Source: DAOLOF01 sp964463605
Lineage (GTDB): Bacteria; Patescibacteriota; Microgenomatia; UBA1400; PJMF01
Reading direction: 5' to 3'
DNA length: 5,300 nucleotides
NCBI GenBank assembly: GCA_964463605.1
Contig: CAYXBZ010000047.1
Span: 1-5,300 of the forward strand
The notes below the pieces were generated by a model that was not told the DNA's origin, made no database searches, and saw only the letters and a list, made by a program, of their open reading frames with translations. Every line of letters starts with the position of its first letter. Position 1 is the first letter of the stretch. Of the stretch, positions 5,052 through 5,300 are shown one piece after another. The position numbers and the translations under genes are program-made.

Positions 5052-5300
5052 TTAGTCTAGATAAATAATAAAGATTGAAAATACGATGAAAGCAAAAACA
5101 ATGCTGAGTAAAGTTTTATCTTTGATTAATACTTTTTCTGGTGATTCACCCTTATTTTCTTCATAAACAAGTGCCAAATATCTCATAACACCAAAAATAA
5201 CAAAAGGAAGAGTAAGCATCAGTAATTTCTGTGACTGTAATGTTCTGGGAAGTACGGTATATAGCTGAGGAAATCGTTCAATCGCTGGCTCATTATCTAT
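5052..5300 (-). CDS. C-terminal part of a UbiA-family prenyltransferase, probably decaprenyl-phosphate phosphoribosyltransferase-like; 5' end beyond the window
   Basis: The minus-strand frame is open from the window edge to a TAA at 5054-5052 and encodes 82 residues without the start. It contains two likely membrane helices, LLMLTLPFVIFGVMRYLALVY (about 28-48) and a very hydrophobic segment LLSIVFAFIVFSIFIIYL (about 64-81), joined by a polar loop ending in SPEKVLIKDK. The combination of 'LPFVxFGxxRYL', a short loop with 'PEKVLxKDK' and a final helix matches the C-terminal end of the UbiA subfamily that transfers phosphoribose from PRPP to decaprenyl phosphate, the first step to the arabinose donor of some cell walls. 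The catalytic Asp-rich motifs lie outside the window, so substrate cannot be tested here. It is 5 bp upstream of the galU-like gene in the same direction, suggesting a shared envelope-precursor operon. Confidence 0.7.
   Translation of the reverse strand: MDNEPAIERFPQLYTVLPRTLQSQKLLMLTLPFVIFGVMRYLALVYEENKGESPEKVLIKDKTLLSIVFAFIVFSIFIIYLD

Noticed and set aside
89..5300. Possible TGA recoding to glycine, as in some Patescibacteria
   Set aside because: All genes read through with standard code, and none contains an in-frame TGA at a conserved glycine.

Overview
The window is a compact, AT-rich bacterial stretch (roughly 40% GC by eye) with seven genes packed almost end to end. No gap exceeds about 60 bases. 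Small gene sizes, terse intergenic spaces, divergent versions of common enzymes and a decaprenyl-phosphoribose-synthase-like UbiA tail suggest a Candidate Phyla Radiation (Patescibacteria) genome, perhaps Microgenomates-like. This placement is an inference from style and protein flavour. TGA appears only where a stop is expected, and no reading frame needs TGA read as glycine, which argues against the recoded Gracilibacteria/Absconditabacteria.

Layout. Positions 1-99 (+) are the tail of a gene entering from the left, possibly a CoA-binding-domain protein. It overlaps tail-to-tail with a small MazG-like NTP pyrophosphohydrolase (89-466, -). That gene diverges from dnaG primase (505-2376, +) across only 38 bp holding overlapping -10 boxes for both directions. 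Thirteen bases after the dnaG stop a new promoter begins (TTGACA, 17 bp, TATCAT), whose spacer contains a perfect inverted repeat typical of CsoR-family operators. It is followed by a CsoR/CstR-family repressor (2438-2695), a thioredoxin (2711-3055) and a thioredoxin reductase (3057-4118), tightly spaced in one apparent operon. Convergent to this come a GalU-like sugar-nucleotidyltransferase (4147-5046, -) and, 5 bp upstream of it, the C-terminal 82 residues of a UbiA-family membrane prenyltransferase (5052-5300, -).

How the genes work together. The csoR-trx-trxB block looks like a self-contained, autoregulated redox module. The repressor keeps the two family cysteines 29 residues apart but has lysine where copper-sensing CsoR has its histidine ligand. 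No copper transporter or chaperone is present; the partners are a thioredoxin and its NADPH-dependent reductase. This points to thiol or persulfide sensing (CstR-like) rather than copper sensing, and is the most interesting part of the window. dnaG and mazG are housekeeping functions in replication priming and nucleotide-pool sanitation. The galU/UbiA pair suggests cell-envelope polysaccharide precursor synthesis.
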